DNA of 64,000 nucleotides from Geminicoccaceae bacterium (GTDB lineage Bacteria; Pseudomonadota; Alphaproteobacteria; Geminicoccales; Geminicoccaceae). The DNA lies in NCBI GenBank assembly GCA_028279345.1, contig JANQNY010000025.1, forward strand, positions 1-64,000. The letters run 5' to 3'. The translations under genes were made by a program, and so were the position numbers. This document shows, one piece after another, positions 32,258-41,788 of this stretch; within the stretch, counting starts at the first letter, position 1; each line of letters starts with the position of its first letter. The notes beneath the pieces were generated by a model that was not told where the DNA came from, ran no database searches, and worked only from the letters and a program-made list of their open reading frames with translations.

Positions 32258-33922
32258 TTGGCTGACGCGACCATCACCGTTGGTGCCTACCTGGCGCAGC
32301 GGCTCAAGCAAGTGGGCGTGCGGCACGTGTTCGGAGTGCCGGGCGACTATGTGCTGCATCTAATGGACCGCGTCATCGATAGCGGCATCGAGCTGGTCGG
32401 TACCTGCAACGAGCTCAACGCAGGCTATGCGGCGGACGCCTATGCCCGGATGAACGGGGTGGGTGCCATCTGCGTGACCTATGGCGTCGGCGCGTACAGC
32501 GCGCTCAACGCCGTGGCCGGCGCCTATGCCGAGCAGGTGCCGTTGATTACGCTCATCGGGGGGCCGGCAATCACTGCGCGGGGGCGGTCGATGCAGCTGC
32601 ATCACAGCGCCGGCGACCTCCGCACTCAGCTCGCGATCTTCGGCCATGTCACAGTGGCGGCAGTACTGCTGACCGACCCGGCGGAGGCACCCGCGCAGAT
32701 CGACGCAGCGATCGGAGAATGCCTGACGCAAAAGCGACCGGTAGTCATCGAGGTGCCGACCGACCTGGTGGACCGGCCGTGCGCCGCGCCCGCACGGTTC
32801 CGCCATGCGCTGCCGGCAAGCGCGCCCGAGGCCCTGGGCGAGGCGCTGGACGAGATCGTGGCGATGCTCGAAGGCGCCAAACGGCCGGCGATGGTCGCCG
32901 GTGTGGAACTACACCGCTACGGCTTGCTCGACGCGTTCGGCCGACTGGTCACCAAGAGCGAGATCCCGGTCGCGACGACGCTGCTGGGCAAGACCGTCAT
33001 CTCGGAGCTCGATGAGCGGGCGGTCGGCGTCTACCACGGCGCTTTGAGCAGGCCCGAGGTGCTGCGGGTCGTCGAGGAGGCGGACCTGCTCCTCTGCCTC
33101 GGCGTGTGGATGACCGAAATGGACCTCGGCATCTTCACGGCGCGGTTGGACGAGGCGCGGCTGGTCAACGCCAACTCGCACCGCGTGCGCGTCCGTCACC
33201 ACTATTTCGAGCCGGTGGAACTCGGCGATCTGGTGCGTGGCCTGGGTGAGCGTATCGACGCTTCAACGGGTGCGCGCGGCGCGTACACGCCTGCGGTCGC
33301 GGCACTCGAGGGCGACCTAGCAGTGGAGCCCGAGCGTCCGCTGACGGTTCGGCACGTGTTCGCTCGGGTGAATCGCCTGCTGACTGCCGACATGGTCGTC
33401 ATTCCTGACGGCGGCGATGCGATCTTCGGTGCTGCTGATCTGGTGATGCACGACGATGTCCGCTTCATCGCCCAAGCATTTTACCTGTCGATCGGCTACG
33501 GCGTGCCCGCGACGCTCGGTGGGCAGCTCGCAGCGCCGGGACGGCGGATCGTGACCATCGTCGGCGACGGCTCATTCCAGATGACCGCGCAGGAGCTGAG
33601 CACACTGATCCGCCACCGGCTCGACCCGATCATCCTTCTCCTCAACAACGACGGATACACGATCGAGCGATTGATCCACGAGGGGCCGTACAACGACATC
33701 CAGCGGTGGGACTATCAGCGACTGCCTGAGGTGTTCGGCGGCGGGGTGGGCCTGCGGGTCGCCACCGAGGGCGAATTCGAGCAGGCGCTCGAGCGTGCCG
33801 TCGCGCATCAGGGTGGGCCGGTGTTGATCGAGGTCGTCCTCGACCGCCTGGATTCGTGTGATGCGCTGAAACGGCTCGGTGCGCTGGTCAGCAAGAAGCG
33901 GAGAGCGGAATCGGAAGGCTGA
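32258..33922 (+). CDS. Thiamine-diphosphate 2-oxo acid decarboxylase (indolepyruvate/pyruvate decarboxylase type), TTG start
   Basis: A 554-residue ThDP enzyme. The N-terminal PYR domain has GVPGDY and TCNELNAGYAADAYAR with the activating Glu, and LHHSAG carries the His-His pair of pyruvate/indolepyruvate decarboxylases. The C-terminal PP domain has GDGSFQMTAQE and LLNNDGYTIE (GDG-x-NN cofactor motif). The TTG at 32258 is preceded by GGCGGAGGA at ideal distance and gives the family's usual length. The ATG alternatives (32069, 32201) add proline/arginine-rich residues. Product could be indole-3-acetaldehyde, phenylacetaldehyde or acetaldehyde; the specificity cannot be read here. No operon partner is evident. 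Confidence 0.85.
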   Translation: MADATITVGAYLAQRLKQVGVRHVFGVPGDYVLHLMDRVIDSGIELVGTCNELNAGYAADAYARMNGVGAICVTYGVGAYSALNAVAGAYAEQVPLITLIGGPAITARGRSMQLHHSAGDLRTQLAIFGHVTVAAVLLTDPAEAPAQIDAAIGECLTQKRPVVIEVPTDLVDRPCAAPARFRHALPASAPEALGEALDEIVAMLEGAKRPAMVAGVELHRYGLLDAFGRLVTKSEIPVATTLLGKTVISELDERAVGVYHGALSRPEVLRVVEEADLLLCLGVWMTEMDLGIFTARLDEARLVNANSHRVRVRHHYFEPVELGDLVRGLGERIDASTGARGAYTPAVAALEGDLAVEPERPLTVRHVFARVNRLLTADMVVIPDGGDAIFGAADLVMHDDVRFIAQAFYLSIGYGVPATLGGQLAAPGRRIVTIVGDGSFQMTAQELSTLIRHRLDPIILLLNNDGYTIERLIHEGPYNDIQRWDYQRLPEVFGGGVGLRVATEGEFEQALERAVAHQGGPVLIEVVLDRLDSCDALKRLGALVSKKRRAESEG

Positions 33923-34270
33923 CCGAAACGTCGGCCGGCCGGCACGCTCCCTCTGCGATTACGTCCACGCAGGCGGCGAGCGCGTCGGCCACGATCTCGC
34001 CACGGCGATGGCGCGCCTCGGGACCTCTCTGGCGGCCTGGCCATGGGTGCGAACCGGCAGCGGATGCAAGCGATTACGAACGGGATCTCGACTGGCGCAG
34101 CTTACGCCCGCCAGCTCAAACCGCGCGCCAAGGGACACTCGGTCATGGCGACGAGGCTGCGGTGCGGTAGGAAGCATCTCGCCGGCGGGCAGCGAGCCCC
34201 GCTCACGAAGTCGAGAGTTGACGCCTTACGCGCGGAACCTTCGTTGGGGTGCCATCAACGGGAGGCCGTC
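33923..34270. other. Intergenic stretch, nothing recognised
   Basis: About 350 bp between the decarboxylase and the binding-protein gene. Only shadow frames are present. GGAGG at 34261-34265 is the downstream ribosome-binding site. Confidence 0.4.
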
Positions 34271-35797
34271 ATGACCCATGCGCCGATGCTGGCCCTGATC
34301 GCCGGGCTCGCGGCGACACCTGCGCTCGCCGTCGACTTCACCTGGTCCAGCCAGGGCGAGCCCAGCACCATGGACCCGCACGCGGCGGCGACAGCACCCG
34401 TACTGAGCTTCCTCAACAACATCTACGAGGGCCTGGTCCGCCGCGGGCCGGACATGACCCTCGAGCCCAGCCTCGCGCTTGCCTGGGAGCCGATGGGCGT
34501 CGAGGGATGGCGCTTCACCTTGCGGGAGGGCGTGCGCTTCCACGACGGCGCGGCGTTCGACGCCGACGACGTGCTCTTTTCCTACGAACGCGCCTCGGCA
34601 GACACCTCGGACGTCCGCTCCTGGTTCGCCACAATCGACCGCGTCGAGACACCCGACGCGCGGACCGTCGAGTTCTACACCAAGGTGCCCGACCCATTGT
34701 TCCCGAGCGGCATCGCCAACTGGCTCATCATGGACCAGGGCTGGGCGTTGGCGAACGGTGCAGGCACCGCGAGCCGCGACGCCTCAACCGCGGCGACCTT
34801 CGACGCCAACGGCACCGGGCCCTACCGGCTCGTCAGCCGCAACCCGGACGTCGTCACGGAGCTCGAGCGCTTCGACGGCTGGTGGGGCGAGCTGCCCGAG
34901 GTGACGCGAGCGACCTTCCGGCCGCTTGCCAGTGACGCCACGCGTGTCGCCGCCCTCCTGTCGGGCGAGGTCGACCTCATCGAGCCGGTGCCCCTGCAGG
35001 ACGTCGGACGCCTGGAGGCGGCCGGGGACATCACCGTGCTGTCGGGGATCGAGAGCCGGGTGATCTTCTTCGGCTTCGATCACGGCAGCGAGGGCCCACT
35101 CACCGACGTACGCGTGCGCGAGGCCATCTACCGGACGCTCGACGCCGAGGCGATCGTCGACCGGATCATGCGGGGCCAGGCCCGCACGGCGGGCTTGCTC
35201 ATCGCGCCCGGCGTCAACGCCTATGTGGCCGAGGACGACCTTCGGCTCGCGACCGACCGTGACCTCGCCCGCGAGCTACTGGCCGAAGCTGGCTACCAGG
35301 ATGGCTTCCCGCTCACGCTCCGCTGCTCCAACGACCGCTACATCAACGACGAGGCCATCTGCACCGCCGCCGTCTCGATGCTGCAGCAGATCGGCATCGA
35401 CGCCACGCTCGATGCGGTGCCGGTCAGCATCTACTGGGACGAGCTGCGCGCGGGCGACTTCGACATGTACCTCCTGGGCTGGTCGCCTGGCACGTTCGAC
35501 GCGGAACACCCGATCCGCTTCCTTTTGCACACGCCCGATCCCGAGCGCCGGCTCGGCAGCTGGAACTTCGGCGGCTTCAGCGATGCCCGCGTCGACGAGC
35601 TCCTACCGCAACTCCAGCGCGAGCTGAATCCCGACGCGCGTCAGGCGATGATCGACGAGGTGCACGTCATCATGAAGGACGCGGTCGCCTACGTGCCGAT
35701 GCACGTGCAGCCCCTAGTCTGGGCCATTCGCGAGCCTTTCACCATCACCCAGCGCCCTGACAACTTCCTCCTCTTGCGGTGGGTCGAGGTCAAGTGA
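34271..35797 (+). CDS. Peptide/nickel-type ABC transporter substrate-binding protein (orphan)
   Basis: A 508-residue SBP family 5 protein. The signal peptide MTHAPMLALIAGLAATPALA ends before VDFTWSSQGEPSTMDPHAA. SFLNNIYEGLVRRGPDMTLEPSLALAWEP and FRLREGVRFHDGAAF-like segments are family hallmarks, as is the C-terminal DAVAYVPMHVQPLVWAIRE. The ATG at 34271 with GGAGG is preferred over the longer frame from 34043. No permease or ATPase genes are adjacent, so it either feeds a distant transporter or shares the Dpp-type system at 47.7-52.9 kb. Confidence 0.9.
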   Translation: MTHAPMLALIAGLAATPALAVDFTWSSQGEPSTMDPHAAATAPVLSFLNNIYEGLVRRGPDMTLEPSLALAWEPMGVEGWRFTLREGVRFHDGAAFDADDVLFSYERASADTSDVRSWFATIDRVETPDARTVEFYTKVPDPLFPSGIANWLIMDQGWALANGAGTASRDASTAATFDANGTGPYRLVSRNPDVVTELERFDGWWGELPEVTRATFRPLASDATRVAALLSGEVDLIEPVPLQDVGRLEAAGDITVLSGIESRVIFFGFDHGSEGPLTDVRVREAIYRTLDAEAIVDRIMRGQARTAGLLIAPGVNAYVAEDDLRLATDRDLARELLAEAGYQDGFPLTLRCSNDRYINDEAICTAAVSMLQQIGIDATLDAVPVSIYWDELRAGDFDMYLLGWSPGTFDAEHPIRFLLHTPDPERRLGSWNFGGFSDARVDELLPQLQRELNPDARQAMIDEVHVIMKDAVAYVPMHVQPLVWAIREPFTITQRPDNFLLLRWVEVK

Positions 35798-36344
35798 GGG
35801 CGCGTTGACGGGGTGCCGGCTCAGTCTCTCACCCCCTTCGGCGTACAGTCATTCGCGCATGAGGTCAGCGGTAAACCCGTGTCTGGACCGACGTGAGCAT
35901 CGATATCGTTGCTGGTCGAAGCCAAGGTGCGGAGGGCGTTGCTCTCCCCGGCAGCTTGGACGACGCGATGCGCGTCAAGCGGCACAAGGCGCGCCGCGAG
36001 GTCTGTCTCCCCGAGAACGCAGCGACCTTTGTCGACGCGCGTCGTCACACCACTATTAGGCGGCGAGTGTCCCCCTGCCCCGATGCGCAGCCTACATCCC
36101 GCGGTTAGCCATTCGGGGAGCCATCGCTTGTCATGACGAGCGAGTTGGCTGTGGTTCTCGACCCTGACCTCCAACCGCTCTCCGACGAGTGCCCAACAAG
36201 GCCCGTCACTTGCTACTCTCCGACCACGACCATTCGACTTCCGCCCAAGAGCAGCTTAGTCTGCACATTGCGAGAAATGGGTCAGCGTCCCGAGAACTTT
36301 GAAGGCCGGCCCCGGCGTTCAACCGGCCGGTTGGTCGACATCCA
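35798..36344. other. Intergenic stretch of about 550 bp, nothing recognised
   Basis: No gene, tRNA or repeat could be supported. Frames on both strands lack motifs and have mixed composition (somewhat less GC than neighbours near 36130-36260), which may indicate a decayed insertion. A GGGGTG/CACCCC pair at about 35810-35832 could form a hairpin without a T-tract. Confidence 0.35.
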
Positions 36345-37412
36345 TTAGGCGCCGTTCCCGCCCGACGTGGCGCCGCCGCCGCTCGTGGACCGCGCGGTCG
36401 GCTGAGCGGCAGCGAGGCGAAGCACGACGCGGCGGCAGAGCAACTCGCCGGGCATGCCGGTGGTCTTGCAGGCGCGTTCGGTTGCCGCCAGGGATTCGAG
36501 GTCAGCGCGCAGCTGGGCGGCGCGGCGACGCCGTAGCGCCCGCTGGAAACCCGGCTTCGCGCGGAAGAAGATCGGCGGCCGGCTGCCGTCGATCACGACG
36601 TCGAGCGACGTGCCACGCTCCACTTCCAACGCCATGGTCCACAGCCGGCGGTAGTGGTTGGTGAGCGCGCGAACAATGCCGACCGGCGTCTGGCGCTGTG
36701 CCAAGAGACGCTCGGTGAGCACAACCGCATCGGCTGGGGCACCAGTCGCCGTGGCCTGAAGCAGCGCGTCCAGCTCGAGCACCGAGCTGTCGCCGATGCA
36801 CGCTTCGACGTCTGCCAACCGCACCTCGGGCCGGCCACCCAAATAGAGCTGCAGCTTCTCAAGCTCTCGGCTCATCACCCCACGGTCGGCGCCAAGGTGC
36901 GTTTGGAGGTAGTCAACGACGTCGCGATCTGCCCCGAGCCCCATCTCGCGCAAGCGTTCGCGGATGAGCCGCTGGAGCTGCTCGCCCTCGGCGCGATAGC
37001 AGGGGACCGCTGCGGCTTGCGCCGCCTTCTCGAAGAGCTTCCGCAAACTCGAGCTCGCCGGCAGGTCGCGCGCCTCGACCAACAACGGGGCTTCCACCGC
37101 ATCGAGCTCCAGCACGGAGGCGATTGCGGTAGTGGCCGCATCACCTGCATCGGACACACGGACGAGCCGGCGCCCGCCGAGCATGGAATAGGCCTGGCTC
37201 TCGTCCGCCAGTCGCGCCGGGTCCTGACGCACCTCGTCGGCGGAAAGCGTCGTCTGCGCGAGCGGATCGCCGAGATCGTCGAGCCACTGCCGACGTACCA
37301 GCGCGCTGCGCTCGGCGACGAGGCCCTGATCGGGGCCGTAGAGCAAGACCGCGCGGATCTTGGGCGGCAGGCGCGCGATGAACGTATCGAGCTCGCGCGC
37401 TGCCGGCTTCAA
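36345..37412 (-). CDS. holA: DNA polymerase III delta subunit, TTG start
   Basis: A 355-residue clamp-loader subunit that opens the beta sliding clamp. KIRAVLLYGPDQGLVAERSALV (about residues 18-39) is the HolA N-terminal strand and helix. Domains II and III follow (AGDAATTAIASVLEL, REMGLGADRDVVDYLQTHLGADRGVMSRELEKLQLYLG, then QRQTPVGIVRALTNHYRRLW). Translation appears to start at TTG 37412-37410, overlapping the lptE stop as TTGA. The C-terminus is Gly/Ser/Ala-rich. The lptE-holA pairing downstream of leuS is conserved in proteobacteria. Confidence 0.92.
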   Translation of the reverse strand: MKPAARELDTFIARLPPKIRAVLLYGPDQGLVAERSALVRRQWLDDLGDPLAQTTLSADEVRQDPARLADESQAYSMLGGRRLVRVSDAGDAATTAIASVLELDAVEAPLLVEARDLPASSSLRKLFEKAAQAAAVPCYRAEGEQLQRLIRERLREMGLGADRDVVDYLQTHLGADRGVMSRELEKLQLYLGGRPEVRLADVEACIGDSSVLELDALLQATATGAPADAVVLTERLLAQRQTPVGIVRALTNHYRRLWTMALEVERGTSLDVVIDGSRPPIFFRAKPGFQRALRRRRAAQLRADLESLAATERACKTTGMPGELLCRRVVLRLAAAQPTARSTSGGGATSGGNGA

Positions 37413-37915
37413 ACCGCTTCCCGCTCGAAATAGGCGGTCAGCTGCTGTCGGAGAGCCACGGCCAGGGCCTGGGCGGCGCGCCGCTCGGCGTCCTCGCGCG
37501 CTACGAGATCGTTGTAGGGGTCGCGTGTGACGTTGAAGCTGGCGATACGCTCGACACGCCCACGATCGACCACCGCGTTCTCCCCAAGGTCGATGAGGGC
37601 GTAGGTCGCAGCCAGCGCATAGTCCCTGCGGGTGACAACACCGTCCAGCTGGATGATGAGACTGCTGATCCGCCGCGCGAGCTGCCAGTCGAGGCGAAAG
37701 CGTGTGGGCACCGAAGCGCGGGTCGGATTGAGCTGGTCGAGAACCGCGGTCCGGACCTTGAACGTCAGCTCGCTTCGCGCATCGGGAAGCTCGATCGCGG
37801 CTAGATCCGACTGCAGCGGGGCCTCAGCATCGCGCCTCGCATAAACGGGCTCGAACCCGCAGCCGCCCAGCGCCAACAAGGCGGTCGCCGTGAGCCTTCG
37901 TCTAGACCACGACAT
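37409..37915 (-). CDS. lptE: LPS-assembly lipoprotein LptE
   Basis: A 168-residue lipoprotein. The signal [19 protein letters not shown] contains the lipobox L-G-G-C with lipidated Cys19, followed by GFEPVYARR, the common alphaproteobacterial start of mature LptE (G-F-x-P-L/V-Y). It plugs LptD in the outer membrane and assists LPS insertion. The start overlaps the end of leuS by 14 bp. It is between leuS and holA, the standard neighbourhood. Confidence 0.9.
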   Translation of the reverse strand: MSWSRRRLTATALLALGGCGFEPVYARRDAEAPLQSDLAAIELPDARSELTFKVRTAVLDQLNPTRASVPTRFRLDWQLARRISSLIIQLDGVVTRRDYALAATYALIDLGENAVVDRGRVERIASFNVTRDPYNDLVAREDAERRAAQALAVALRQQLTAYFEREAV

Positions 37916-40460
37916 TCACGATCCGATCGGCAACGACGATGACCTTGCGAGGGCTCTTGCCAGCCATCGCCCGCTGGACGTTCTCGAGAGCCAGTGCCGC
38001 CTCGCGCGCAGCCGCCTCGTCGCTCCCCGCGGGCAAGGCCACCTCGCCTCGGCGCTTGCCGTTGACCTGAACGGCCAGGGTCACGGTGTCCGCAGTGAGC
38101 CACGCCGGGTCAGCTACAGGCCAAGCAGCGTCTGCGACGAGGCCGACATTGCCTAAGCGCTCCCACAGCTCTTCGGCGAGATGCGGGGTCATCGGCGCGA
38201 GCAGACGCACCAGCACATCGAACGCCTCGCGAAACAGGGCCGGTGCTGCCGGATCGGCGACGTCGAACGCTTCGAGCGCGTTGGTGAGCTCGCGGATCTG
38301 CGCCACAGACTTGTTGAAATGGAAGCGCTCGAGGCCAGCGGTCGCGCCGTCGATCGTGCCATGGACCAACCGCCTGAGCGCGCCCGCTTCGTCCGATAGC
38401 ACATCCGGCGTCGCCGTTGCGGGCGGTGCGATGCCGGAAAGCCGCTCGTCGATCAGACGCCAAACGCGGTTGAGGTAGCGCCAAGCTCCGTCGATGCCGG
38501 CTTCGGTCCACTCCAGATCACGGTCGGGCGGGCTATCCGACAGCATGAACAAACGCGCGCAATCGGCACCGTAACTCTCGATGATGGCCTGCGGGTCGAT
38601 CACGTTCTTCTTGGACTTGGACATCTTCTCGACGCGACCGACGGTCACCGGCGCGCCGTCGCTGACGCGCACCCAGCCCTCGTCCTCCTCGCGCACCTCG
38701 TCGGGCGACAGCCAGCGCCCGTCGTCGTCGCGGAAGGTGCGGTGCGTAACCATGCCCTGGGTGAAGAGCCCGGCGAACGGTTCGTCGAGGCCGACGTGAC
38801 CGGCTGCGCGCATCGCCCGGGTGAAAAAGCGCGAGTAGAGGAGATGCAGGACGGCGTGCTCGACGCCACCAACATACTGGTCAACCGGCAACCAATAGTC
38901 GACGGCGTCGCGATCCACGGGGTGCTCCGTCGCCGCGGGTGAGCAGAACCGCGCGAAGTACCAAGAGCTGTCGACAAACGTATCCATCGTGTCGGTTTCG
39001 CGCCGCGCCTGGCGCCCGTCGCGGAGCGTCACCCGGCTCCAGCTGGGGTGACGCGCGAGCGGATTGCCGGGTTCATCGAAGGCGATGTCCTCCGGCAACA
39101 GCACTGGCAGCTGATCGCGCGGCACCGGCACAACGCTGCCGTTGTCGACGTAGAGCACCGGGATCGGGCAGCCCCAATAGCGCTGGCGTGAGACACCCCA
39201 GTCACGCAGCCGGAAGGTGGTCTCGCCGTCGCCCACGCCCATGGCCTCGAGCCGAGCGATGACGGCTGCCTTGGCCCCTTCGATGTCGAGGCCGTCGAGA
39301 AAGTCCGAGTGGAACAGGCGGCCCGGACCAACATAGGCTTGCTCGCCGATCTCGAACGTGGCCGGGTCGGCACCGTCGGGCAGCACGACCGGCGTGACCG
39401 GACGGCCGTACTTGCGCGCGAAGTCGAGGTCGCGCTGATCGTGCGCGGGGCAGCCGAAGATGGCGCCGGTGCCGTAGTCCATCAGAACGAAATTGGCGAC
39501 GTAGATGGGTAGCGGCTCGCCGGTGAGCGGGTTCCGGCAGACGAGGCCCGTGTCGAAGCCGAGCTTGTCGGCCTTGGCGATCGCCTCCTCGCTGGTGCCG
39601 ATGCGCGTGCAGTCGTCGATAAAGGCGGCGAGGGCCAGCTGGCTTTGCGCCTGCTCGAGGGCAAGCGGATGATCCGGCGCGACGGCCATGAAACTCGCGC
39701 CGTAGAGCGTGTCCGGCCGGGTCGTGAACACCTCCAGCGGCGCGTCCCGGCCATCAATCGAAAAGCGAACCCGGGCACCCTGCGACTTGCCGATCCAGTT
39801 CCGCTGCATCAGGCGGACCTTGTCGGGCCAGCGATCGAGGTCGTCGATGGCGTCCAGCAGCGCGTCGCTGAATGCGGTGATCTTGAAGAACCATTGCGAA
39901 AGCTTGCGCCGCTCGACCGGAACGCCGGACCGCCAGCCACGACCGTCGACGACCTGCTCGTTGGCGAGGACGGTCTGGTCGACCGGATCCCAGTTAACCC
40001 AACTCTCCTTCCGATAGACGAGACCGCGCTCGTAGAAATCGAGGAAGAGCGATTGCTGCTGGTGGACGTAGGCCGGATCACACGTGGCGAGTTCCCGCGA
40101 CCAGTCGAGCGAGAGGCCAATACATTTGAATTGTGTCCGCATCTCCGCGATGTTCGCGTAGGTCCACTCGCGGGGATGGACATTGCGCTCCATGGCGGCG
40201 TTCTCGGCCGGCAGGCCGAAGGCGTCCCACCCCATGGGATGGAGCACGTTGTAGCCCTGCATGCGCCGCGAGCGCGCGACCACGTCGCCTAGGGTGTAGT
40301 TGCGCACATGGCCGATGTGGACGCGCCCCGACGGATAGGGGAACATCTCGAGCACGTAGCACTTCGGAAGATCTGGCCGGATGTGCGCGGTGAAGGTGCC
40401 GCGTTCCTCCCAGACACGTTGCCACTTCGCCTCGGTTGCGCGCACGGCATAGCGGGACAC
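37902..40460 (-). CDS. leuS: Leucyl-tRNA synthetase
   Basis: An 852-residue class I synthetase. [20 protein letters not shown] (about residues 40-59) holds the HIGH signature and [12 protein letters not shown] (about 612-623) the KMSKS loop. The CP1 editing domain is present with [22 protein letters not shown]. The zinc-less insert and C-terminal anticodon/tRNA binding domain ([16 protein letters not shown]) complete a normal length. It charges tRNAs such as the tRNA-Leu(CAG) at 22981-23067. It is upstream of and overlapping lptE. Confidence 0.97.
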   Translation of the reverse strand: MSRYAVRATEAKWQRVWEERGTFTAHIRPDLPKCYVLEMFPYPSGRVHIGHVRNYTLGDVVARSRRMQGYNVLHPMGWDAFGLPAENAAMERNVHPREWTYANIAEMRTQFKCIGLSLDWSRELATCDPAYVHQQQSLFLDFYERGLVYRKESWVNWDPVDQTVLANEQVVDGRGWRSGVPVERRKLSQWFFKITAFSDALLDAIDDLDRWPDKVRLMQRNWIGKSQGARVRFSIDGRDAPLEVFTTRPDTLYGASFMAVAPDHPLALEQAQSQLALAAFIDDCTRIGTSEEAIAKADKLGFDTGLVCRNPLTGEPLPIYVANFVLMDYGTGAIFGCPAHDQRDLDFARKYGRPVTPVVLPDGADPATFEIGEQAYVGPGRLFHSDFLDGLDIEGAKAAVIARLEAMGVGDGETTFRLRDWGVSRQRYWGCPIPVLYVDNGSVVPVPRDQLPVLLPEDIAFDEPGNPLARHPSWSRVTLRDGRQARRETDTMDTFVDSSWYFARFCSPAATEHPVDRDAVDYWLPVDQYVGGVEHAVLHLLYSRFFTRAMRAAGHVGLDEPFAGLFTQGMVTHRTFRDDDGRWLSPDEVREEDEGWVRVSDGAPVTVGRVEKMSKSKKNVIDPQAIIESYGADCARLFMLSDSPPDRDLEWTEAGIDGAWRYLNRVWRLIDERLSGIAPPATATPDVLSDEAGALRRLVHGTIDGATAGLERFHFNKSVAQIRELTNALEAFDVADPAAPALFREAFDVLVRLLAPMTPHLAEELWERLGNVGLVADAAWPVADPAWLTADTVTLAVQVNGKRRGEVALPAGSDEAAAREAALALENVQRAMAGKSPRKVIVVADRIVNVVV

Positions 40461-40476
40461 GCGCGGTTGCTCCGTG

Positions 40477-41007
40477 TCAGCCGGCGGCGAGGCGCAGCTC
40501 GCGCGCGCGGGTCAGAACCGTGTCCTCCAGCTGACGGCCGACGGCCGAGTCCACTGGCGCATCGCGCCAACCGTTCCCGGAACGTGTCTGCCTAAAGACC
40601 GACACCTTGAGCGCGTCGGCACGAAGCTGGGTGTCGAGAATGAACACGTTGACCTTGAGCCGCTCGTTCTCATCCGCGGCCGGTTGGTACCAGTCCGTGA
40701 TGATCACCCCGCCGAAAGGGTCCGCCGACACGAGTGGCATGAAGTCCAGGGTGTCGAGAGAGGCTCGCCAGAGAAACGCGTTCACCCCGAGCCCACCACC
40801 CGGAGGACCGTCCGCACCCGTCCCCGTGCCAGCCGAGAACGTCAGCGCATCCTCGCCGAACAGTCGGCCGTACCGCTCATCTGTTCTGATCTCATCGCGA
40901 TCGCGCGCGTCGACCCCAGTGTTCGTCGGCTCGGCGGCGCACGCCGTCAGCAGGAACAGCGGGATGAGCAGGATGCGGAAGGGAAAAGACACGCGTGTTC
41001 TAGGCAT
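40477..41007 (-). CDS. DUF3576 lipoprotein
   Basis: A 176-residue lipoprotein. [18 protein letters not shown] holds a lipobox L-T-A-C. The body ([51 protein letters not shown], then [12 protein letters not shown]) is the conserved DUF3576 core, found almost only in alphaproteobacteria and normally just upstream of leuS, as here (16-bp gap). The function is unknown. An envelope role alongside LptE is plausible from synteny. Confidence 0.9.
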   Translation of the reverse strand: MPRTRVSFPFRILLIPLFLLTACAAEPTNTGVDARDRDEIRTDERYGRLFGEDALTFSAGTGTGADGPPGGGLGVNAFLWRASLDTLDFMPLVSADPFGGVIITDWYQPAADENERLKVNVFILDTQLRADALKVSVFRQTRSGNGWRDAPVDSAVGRQLEDTVLTRARELRLAAG

Positions 41008-41081
41008 CTTCGGAGCTGCAACGGGATCGCGTTGTGCGTACGCGTCTGGGCAGCGAACGGCAAGCCCAGTCGACGCTGGTG

Positions 41082-41645
41082 TCAGAAGGATAGGCGGAAC
41101 CGGAGGATGCCTGCGGCCTCGTCATCATCACCGGCATCGTCTGAGAGGCCGTAGCTGAGGCCGGCGCCGACCGAGACGCCTGGAGCGGTCGCCAAGTCGG
41201 CACCTAGAGCATAGCGGCTCGAATCGATGCCGCCCGCGCCACCGAGTTCCGCATAGCTCATGCTCGTCGTAACGCTGCCGAACTCGATTGTCGCGCGAAC
41301 GTCGTCGCGTTCGACGGCCCCACGCGTCGTCTGGGCGATCTCGCCGCGAACCGCCACGTCGTCCAGCGCGATGGCGCCACCGATCGCAAACCCTTCGCCG
41401 GAGGTCATATCGCCGAAATGCCGACCGCCGCTGCGCAACGGCGCGTAGGTCAAGGTGACCCGCGCATCGTCCAGATCGAAGACCCCAGGCAGGCGCGGGG
41501 TGAACGACAAAACTGCTTCGGATTGGTTTGCGCTGCCTGCATGGGAAAGCTCGAGTGGACTACCGAGACGCCACGGCTCCGCATTGGCGGACGCCGCCAA
41601 CGCCCCAACGGCAAGCACTACCAATAGGAGAAACGTCCACCGCAT
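41082..41645 (-). CDS. Small porin-like beta-barrel protein (half-length)
   Basis: A 187-residue exported protein: signal MRWTFLLLVVLAVGALAASANA, then alternating hydrophobic strands ending LRFRLSF with the C-terminal Phe needed for outer-membrane insertion. Strands such as SVTTSMSYAELG, SSRYALGADLATAPGVSVGAGLSYGL align with the last third of the neighbouring full porin (QQYVLSADTPILPGVALRGDVAYV). Only about eight strands fit, against 16 in classical porins. The ATG at 41645 is preferred to GTG 41657. It could be a remnant of a duplicated porin or a small barrel in its own right. Confidence 0.65.
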   Translation of the reverse strand: MRWTFLLLVVLAVGALAASANAEPWRLGSPLELSHAGSANQSEAVLSFTPRLPGVFDLDDARVTLTYAPLRSGGRHFGDMTSGEGFAIGGAIALDDVAVRGEIAQTTRGAVERDDVRATIEFGSVTTSMSYAELGGAGGIDSSRYALGADLATAPGVSVGAGLSYGLSDDAGDDDEAAGILRFRLSF

Positions 41646-41726
41646 CCGTGGCTCCACGACTAGGCGCCTTATCGGCCGAATTAGTCACTAAGTCAAGTGG
41701 AGCTTTAGACCAGTGACCGTCATCAC

Positions 41727-41756
41727 AAAAGAAACGGCGGGCCCAAAGGCCCGCCG
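41727..41756 (-). terminator. Rho-independent terminator of the porin gene
   Basis: On the minus strand a 9-bp GC stem (CGGCGGGCC with GGCCCGCCG, 41756-41748 and 41743-41735) with a four-base loop is followed by TTTCTTTT (41734-41727). It starts 33 bp after the porin stop codon. It should isolate the porin transcript from the smaller porin-like gene. Confidence 0.85.
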
Positions 41757-41788
41757 CGTCCCGCGAGAAAGTAAGCAGTTGGTTAAGA

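Noticed and set aside
35893..36174. Small frames on both strands in the 35.8-36.3 kb gap.
   Set aside because: No ribosome-binding site, domain or coherent composition; not reported as genes.
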